Shown piece after piece: positions 6,035 to 9,721 of a stretch of 9,721 nucleotides of DNA (position 1 is the first letter of the stretch; every line of letters begins with the position of its first letter). The notes under the pieces are model-generated. The model did not search any database, was not told the origin of the DNA, and saw only the letters and a list, made by a program, of their open reading frames with translations. Made by a program: the position numbers and the translations under genes. The DNA lies in the NCBI GenBank assembly GCA_934615235.1, contig CAKTTL010000102.1:1-9721 (forward strand), given 5' to 3'. The stretch comes from an uncultured Clostridia bacterium (GTDB lineage Bacteria > Bacillota > Clostridia > Christensenellales > Aristaeellaceae).

Positions 6035-6850
6035 ATGCTTTGCGTTTTGATTGTTCTCCTTTTGCTCTGCGCGCTTTATCTTTTCCTGATCGCCCCGGCG
6101 TCGAAGCGGCCGGACGACCGCGCCCTGCGCGGCTGGCTGTACGCCCATCGCGGCCTGCACGACGGGAACCGCGACGTGCCCGAGAACAGCCTGGAAGCGT
6201 TCCGCCGCGCCGCGGAGGCGGGATACGGCATTGAGCTGGACGTGCAGCTCACGCGCGACGGCATGCTCGTCGTCCATCACGACGCGAGCCTCAAGCGGGT
6301 ATGCGGCGTGGATAAAGCCATCCGCAGCCTGAGCTACGACGAGCTTTGCAAGATCCCGCTGCCGGACGGCTCGCGCGTGCCGCTTTTTTCCGAAGTGCTC
6401 GCGCTGGTCGACGGCCGCGTGCCGATGATCGTCGAAGTGAAGCATTACGGCGGCGCGGCGCGCATCGCGGCGGAAACGCTCAAATTCCTGCGCGGCTATC
6501 GCGGCGCGTACTGCGTCGAGTCGTTCGACCCGCGCGCGGTGCTGTTCTTCCGCAAAAACGCGCCGGATATCATCCGCGGCCAGCTGGCCAGCGGCAATCC
6601 GGACGACAAGGCCGCCATGGGCGCGCCGACGTATTGGCTGCTGAAAAACCTGCTTGTCAACGTCGCGGGGCGGCCGCATTTCATCGCCTACAGCGCCGCG
6701 CACGACGATACGTTCTCCATGCGGCTGCAAAAGCGGCTTTTCCACCCGCTGCTCGCAGGCTGGACCCTCCGCAGCCAGCGGGAACTCGACAACGCGCGCG
6801 CGAAGGGATACGATTATCCCATCTTCGAACTGTTCGAACCGAAGAAATAA
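6035..6850 (+). CDS. Membrane-anchored glycerophosphodiester phosphodiesterase
   Basis: The 271-residue protein would hydrolyse glycerophosphodiesters to glycerol 3-phosphate and an alcohol. One hydrophobic segment (residues 1-21) is followed by a GDPD barrel with all main motifs: AHRG (37-40), PENSLEAF (49-56), GIELDVQLTRDG (65-76), VVHHD (79-83) and EVKHYG (134-139). H38 and H82 are the probable acid-base pair, with E67 and D69 as metal ligands. There is no signal cleavage site or lipobox. Basic residues (K24, R25, R29, R32) directly follow the membrane segment and none precede it, so by the positive-inside rule the catalytic domain probably faces the cytoplasm. The ATG follows the transporter stop after two bases, with GGGAG inside the transporter end, so translation is likely coupled. 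Confidence 0.92.
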   Translation: MLCVLIVLLLLCALYLFLIAPASKRPDDRALRGWLYAHRGLHDGNRDVPENSLEAFRRAAEAGYGIELDVQLTRDGMLVVHHDASLKRVCGVDKAIRSLSYDELCKIPLPDGSRVPLFSEVLALVDGRVPMIVEVKHYGGAARIAAETLKFLRGYRGAYCVESFDPRAVLFFRKNAPDIIRGQLASGNPDDKAAMGAPTYWLLKNLLVNVAGRPHFIAYSAAHDDTFSMRLQKRLFHPLLAGWTLRSQRELDNARAKGYDYPIFELFEPKK

Positions 6851-6852
6851 GG

Positions 6853-6881
6853 TTGACAAACCCGCGCGAACCATGTACGCT
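6853..6881 (+). promoter_or_regulatory. Probable internal promoter before uridine kinase
   Basis: A perfect -35 TTGACA (6853-6858) lies three bases after the phosphodiesterase stop, with a weak -10 TACGCT (6876-6881) at 17-base spacing. The -10 matches consensus at only three positions, so this may be weak or need an activator. It lies in the only sizeable gap (71 bases) of the plus-strand gene set. No terminator precedes it, so read-through from upstream is likely too. Confidence 0.5.
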
Positions 6882-6921
6882 TACCTGTAGATTTTTTCGG
6901 CGCACAGAGGAGGCAGACTGA

Positions 6922-7536
6922 ATGCTGACCATTGGCATCTGCGGCGCGAGCGGCAGCGGAAAAACAACGCTGGCCGAAGCGCTCCGCGATCAGATTGAAG
7001 GCCGCGCGGTGCTGATCAATCAGGACGCGTATTACCGCGATCATCCCCATCTTTCCTTCGCCGAGCGGGAGCAGCTCAACTACGACGAACCCGGCATTTT
7101 CGAGCACGACCAGCTGCTGGAAGACGTGCTCGCGCTCAAGGCCGGCAGCGCGTTTCCCCGCAAGGCCTACGATTTCTCCAACCACTGCCGCGCCGATACG
7201 GACGAGCCGGTGAACCCCGGCGACGTGCTGATCATCGAGGGCATCCACACCTTCTACGACGCGCGCCTGCGCGAACAGATGGATTTCAAAATCTACGTCA
7301 GCGTCGATCCGGACATCTGCCTGCTGCGGCGCATGCAGCGCGATATTCTCGAGCGCGGCCGCAGCGTGGATCGCGTCAGCAGGCAATATCTCGCCACCGT
7401 CAAGCCCATGTACGAACGCTGGATTCGCGGGTATATCGAATTCGCCGACCTGATCGTCGCGGGCGGCGGCAAAAACGCAAAAATCGCCGATATTCTGGCG
7501 TTTTATATCAATAATGGAATGGGACAGAAATCATAA
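6922..7536 (+). CDS. udk: Uridine kinase
   Basis: Uridine kinase phosphorylates uridine and cytidine to UMP and CMP in pyrimidine salvage, using a nucleoside triphosphate. The 204-residue length is normal (about 205-215). The Walker A loop is GASGSGKTT (8-16). LINQDAYYRD (31-40) holds the catalytic aspartate region, and YDFSNHCRAD (83-92), LIIEGIHTF (103-111) and the lid-type RRMQRDILERGRS (136-148) are the usual kinase segments. The family normally reads DHPxAFD after the first tyrosine motif, whereas here it is DHPHLSFAEREQLNYDEPGIF, close to that layout. AGAGGAGG lies about ten bases before the ATG. The aldolase gene follows after 15 bases. A close paralogue acting on another nucleoside or small phosphate acceptor cannot be ruled out. 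Confidence 0.9.
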   Translation: MLTIGICGASGSGKTTLAEALRDQIEGRAVLINQDAYYRDHPHLSFAEREQLNYDEPGIFEHDQLLEDVLALKAGSAFPRKAYDFSNHCRADTDEPVNPGDVLIIEGIHTFYDARLREQMDFKIYVSVDPDICLLRRMQRDILERGRSVDRVSRQYLATVKPMYERWIRGYIEFADLIVAGGGKNAKIADILAFYINNGMGQKS

Positions 7537-7551
7537 CAAGGAGGTTTTTTC

Positions 7552-8268
7552 ATGCACCCGATCCGGGAAAAATTCTATGAACAGATGCAAGAGCTTTCCC
7601 GCGCCTGCAACCGCGTGGCCGAGCTCGGCTATGTGACCAGCCATGGCGGCAACCTGTCCATGCGCGTGGACGAGGACGTTGTGCTGATCACGCCCACAAA
7701 GGTGGAAAAGCGCAACTGCACGCCGGAGGATATTTGCGCCGTCAGCCTCGCGGGCGAAACCATCTACAAGCCGGAAGGCCGCAAGCCCACGAGCGAATCG
7801 CCGTTCCATCTGCGCGTTTACCAGCGGCGCCCCGACCTGCGCTCGGTCGTCCATGCGCACCCGCCGATCCTGACCGGCTACGCCATCGCCGGCGTGGACG
7901 TGATGGCGACGCCTTTCCTGCCCGAATGCGCCATCGAAGTGGGGCCGATGATCCTGGTGCCCTATGCGCAGCCCGGCAGCGACGCGCTGGCCGAGGCGTT
8001 CGACGAACCGCTCAGGCACTCCAACGGCTTCCTCATGGAAAACCACGGCGCGCTGATGACCTCCCCGGACGGTGTGATGCGCACGGTCGACATGCTGGAA
8101 ATGATGGAAAACGCCGCGCAGAGCGCGCTGATTGCCCTGCAGCTCGGCCGCTTTAAGGCGATTCCGGACAGCGAGCTGCCCGATCTGGAAGCCGTCATGC
8201 GCAGCCGCGGCCTGCCGATGCCCGGCGAGCAGGGATATAACAAAACGCTGAAGGACTGCTTCAAATGA
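7552..8268 (+). CDS. Class II aldolase/adducin family protein (L-fuculose-phosphate aldolase-like)
   Basis: The 238-residue protein belongs to the zinc-dependent aldolase family of FucA, AraD and RhaD, which cleave sugar phosphates to dihydroxyacetone phosphate or epimerise them. The phosphate-binding GGNLS loop is at 32-36 and ITPTK at 46-50. The probable catalytic glutamate is E82 in PTSESPFH (79-86). Zinc ligands are H101 and H103 in VVHAHPP (99-105) and H165 in ENHGALM (163-169). It is slightly longer than FucA (about 215). There is no signal peptide. The ATG has a perfect AAGGAGG at 7539-7545. Its stop overlaps the start of the PHP-GNAT gene (ATGA). Fuculose, rhamnulose or other kinase and isomerase partners are absent, so the true substrate is open. 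Confidence 0.9.
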   Translation: MHPIREKFYEQMQELSRACNRVAELGYVTSHGGNLSMRVDEDVVLITPTKVEKRNCTPEDICAVSLAGETIYKPEGRKPTSESPFHLRVYQRRPDLRSVVHAHPPILTGYAIAGVDVMATPFLPECAIEVGPMILVPYAQPGSDALAEAFDEPLRHSNGFLMENHGALMTSPDGVMRTVDMLEMMENAAQSALIALQLGRFKAIPDSELPDLEAVMRSRGLPMPGEQGYNKTLKDCFK

Positions 8269-9356
8269 GCCGCATCCTGCTTGAGGCGCACGCGCACACG
8301 AGCGAGGTCAGCCGCTGCAGCAGGCTTCCGGCCGCGCGGCTCGTGGAAAGCGTGCATGCGGCCGGTTACGGCGCGCTGATCGTCACCGACCATTACCTGC
8401 CCGGAGAACGCAACACCCGCCAGGCGCGCGAGGATTTTCTCAAAGGGTTCCGCGCTGCGCGCGAAGCCGCCGGCCAGTACGGCGATATGACCGTCCTGCC
8501 GGGCATGGAGATTCGCTTCAAGGGGCACGACGAAGATTTCCTCGTCTACGGTCTGGATGAAGAGGATATCCTCGACCTGCCGGACGACGTATGCGAAGCG
8601 CCCGCCGCGCTGCATGAGTTTCACGAATACTGCAAGGCGCACGGCTTCCTGATCTATCAGGCGCACCCGTACCGCCCCGGCCTGTTTCCCGCCAACACGC
8701 CTGATATCGACGGCGTGGAAACTTTCAACGGCAACCCGCGGCACGACAGCCGCAACCGCATGGCCGCGCTTTTCGCCTCGCGCCACAACCTGCATACCAT
8801 CGCGGGCGGCGACGTGCACGAAGAAGGCGATCAGGGCACGGTTGGGCTGCTTGTACCGGATACGGCGCTCACGCCGAAAGCTTTCGCCGAATGGCTGCGC
8901 GCCACGCCGCACCCGCGCCTGCAATATCAGGAAGAGCCGCGCGACGGTATCCGTTACCTCTGCGGTGCGATTCCCAGCCGCAAAATGCTGACCGCGCTGT
9001 ACAACGATGCCGGCTGGACGGCCTACACGGACGATATCGACAAAACCATCCGCGCCATCAAAGGCTCCGCGCGCATCGTCACCGCATGGGACGATACCGC
9101 GCTCGTCGGGCTTGGCCGCGCGATTACCGACGGCGAATCAATCGTCTACGTACAGGATCTGCTTGTTCTCGGCGCATACCGCCGCCGCAGCATCGGCTCG
9201 GCCCTGCTGCAGCGCCTGCTCGCGCCGTATTCGTCCGTCCGCATGACCTGCCTTGCCACCGACGACACCCGCGATACCCGCGCGTTCTACCGCGCCTGCG
9301 GTTTCACCGCCGCCGAGGACTACGGCTGCGTAAGTTTCATGAAGCTGAAAAATTAA
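8265..9356 (+). CDS. PHP-domain phosphoesterase fused to a GNAT acetyltransferase
   Basis: This single 363-residue frame joins two domains. Residues 1 to about 212 are a PHP metallohydrolase with nearly all metal-binding motifs: EAHAHTSEVS (H9, H11), VTDHY (D42, H43), GMEIRF (E82), YQAHPYRPG (H134), VETFNGN (E152) and GGDVHEE (D183, H185). Residues about 235-363 are a GNAT-type acetyltransferase: ALYNDAGWTAYTDD (244-257), IVTAWDDTALVGLGRAITDG (271-290), VQDLLVLGAYRRRSIGSALL (296-315, the acetyl-CoA loop, with serine at 309 where glycine is usual) and AFYRACGF (340-347). A linker of roughly 20 residues (213-234) joins them. There is no frameshift in the join. The gene overlaps the aldolase by four bases (ATGA). 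PHP proteins of this type hydrolyse phosphoesters such as histidinol phosphate or nucleotide derivatives; the substrate here is unknown. Confidence 0.9.
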   Translation: MSRILLEAHAHTSEVSRCSRLPAARLVESVHAAGYGALIVTDHYLPGERNTRQAREDFLKGFRAAREAAGQYGDMTVLPGMEIRFKGHDEDFLVYGLDEEDILDLPDDVCEAPAALHEFHEYCKAHGFLIYQAHPYRPGLFPANTPDIDGVETFNGNPRHDSRNRMAALFASRHNLHTIAGGDVHEEGDQGTVGLLVPDTALTPKAFAEWLRATPHPRLQYQEEPRDGIRYLCGAIPSRKMLTALYNDAGWTAYTDDIDKTIRAIKGSARIVTAWDDTALVGLGRAITDGESIVYVQDLLVLGAYRRRSIGSALLQRLLAPYSSVRMTCLATDDTRDTRAFYRACGFTAAEDYGCVSFMKLKN

Positions 9357-9378
9357 GGGAATGTGGGGAAGTTTTTTC

Positions 9379-9494
9379 TTTGCGAGAGAACCCTTTCTTT
9401 CTGGAGAAAGAAAGGGTTCTCTCGCGCTCTCTCCCAAAGAAAGCCGCTTAGGTTTTCCGCGTCCCGCCGCGCGGAGGGCGCGCCGGGATGGTGC
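9379..9494. repeat. Palindromic repeat unit, copy 1
   Basis: This 116-base unit starts with a perfect inverted repeat of 21-base arms (9382-9402 and 9405-9425) around GG. A linker CTCTCTCCCAAAGAAAGC (about 9428-9444) follows. A second, imperfect GC-rich stem pairs TCCCGCCGCGC (9462-9472) with GCGCGCCGGGA (9478-9488), with one mismatch. The layout resembles composite REP/BIME-type elements. AAAGAAAG in the linker could compete with the second arm for CTTTCTTT in the first arm. Confidence 0.85.
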
Positions 9495-9517
9495 CGCTAT
9501 GCAGAAATGAGACGCTT

Positions 9518-9634
9518 TTTGCGAGAGAACCCTTTCTTTCTGGAGAAAGAAAGGGTTCTCTCGCGCTCTCTCCCAAAGAAAGCCGCTTATGGCTTTCCGC
9601 GTCCCGCCGCGCAGAGGGCGCGCCGGGACGGTGC
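9518..9634. repeat. Palindromic repeat unit, copy 2
   Basis: This unit has the same orientation as copy 1, with a period of about 140 bases. It differs by one inserted base and about three substitutions over 117 bases. The 21-base arms (9521-9541 and 9544-9564) are unchanged. A 23-base spacer (9495-9517) separates the copies. Such near-identity points to recent duplication or conversion. Confidence 0.85.
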
Positions 9635-9660
9635 GGCCAGGCTGAAGATGAAACGAAACA

Positions 9661-9697
9661 GCCGCATCCGCCGCCCCCTCCGGGCGGTGGATGCGGC
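9661..9697 (-). terminator. GC-rich hairpin, possible minus-strand terminator
   Basis: GCCGCATCCGCCGCCC (9661-9676) pairs with GGGCGGTGGATGCGGC (9682-9697) in a 16-pair stem with one G-U pair and a five-base loop. On the minus strand it is followed by TGTTTCGTTT, a broken U-rich run, so it could terminate a gene entering from the right edge. On the plus strand only AAAAGTGGTTTCC follows, which is not terminator-like. Confidence 0.4.
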
Positions 9698-9721
9698 AAA
9701 AGTGGTTTCCTTGGGAGGGGG

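Larger units (their letters stand above)
9357..9721. other. Gene-free region with tandem palindromic repeats
   Basis: No convincing gene was found in these 365 bases on either strand. Open frames here encode the repeat itself and lack ribosome sites or family resemblance. The region holds two near-identical repeat units, each with two hairpins, then a separate GC-rich hairpin. No clear terminator with a U-run follows the PHP-GNAT gene. Confidence 0.8.

Noticed and set aside
6922..9356. 5-deoxyribose disposal pathway
   Set aside because: A class II aldolase alone fits, but the expected methylthioribose-type kinase and isomerase are absent, and udk belongs to a different kinase family.
9379..9634. 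CRISPR array
   Set aside because: Only two copies exist, each over 110 bases with long internal palindromes and one 23-base gap; there are no further repeats or cas genes.

Overview
This is a GC-rich stretch of bacterial chromosome, most likely from a Gram-positive member of the Firmicutes, class Clostridia. The evidence is strong Shine-Dalgarno sites (AAGGAGG type), sigma-A-like promoters, and the gene order rsmD, coaD, coiled-coil 'ATPase-like' protein, which is familiar from Clostridia. The genus cannot be read from the sequence. The high GC and the solute-binding protein without a lipobox suggest an uncultured gut-type lineage, but that is a guess. No tRNA, rRNA, CRISPR array, transposase or phage gene was seen.

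Layout. (1) 1-1900, minus strand: a polar amino-acid-type ABC importer operon, read as binding protein, permease, then ATPase (cut by the window edge). It has a clear promoter at 1870-1898 with a palindrome over the -10. The gap between binding protein and permease holds two inverted-repeat structures. (2) 1930-4630, minus strand: rsmD (16S rRNA methyltransferase), coaD (coenzyme A synthesis), a hendecad coiled-coil protein and a nucleoside-hydrolase-family protein. The four genes are tightly packed, driven from a promoter at 4602-4630 and closed by a hairpin at 1930-1961. (3) 4645-9356, plus strand: an MFS transporter and a membrane-anchored glycerophosphodiester phosphodiesterase lie 2 bases apart. 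A likely internal promoter follows, then uridine kinase, a class II aldolase and a PHP-GNAT fusion protein; the last two overlap by 4 bases. (4) 9357-9721: no gene. It holds two near-identical copies of a 116-117-base palindromic repeat unit and a further strong hairpin.

How the genes fit together. The ABC genes form one importer. rsmD and coaD are housekeeping genes with no direct biochemical link. The MFS transporter and phosphodiesterase could be an uptake-and-cleave pair. Uridine kinase, aldolase and the PHP protein suggest nucleoside or sugar-phosphate handling, and a nucleoside hydrolase sits in the neighbouring operon, but no complete pathway can be assembled. The most unusual items are the PHP-GNAT fusion, the loss of the ligand-clamping arginine in the binding protein, a matched inverted motif at the divergent rsmD/MFS promoters, and the tandem palindromic repeats at the right end. 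No clearly new multi-gene system was found.
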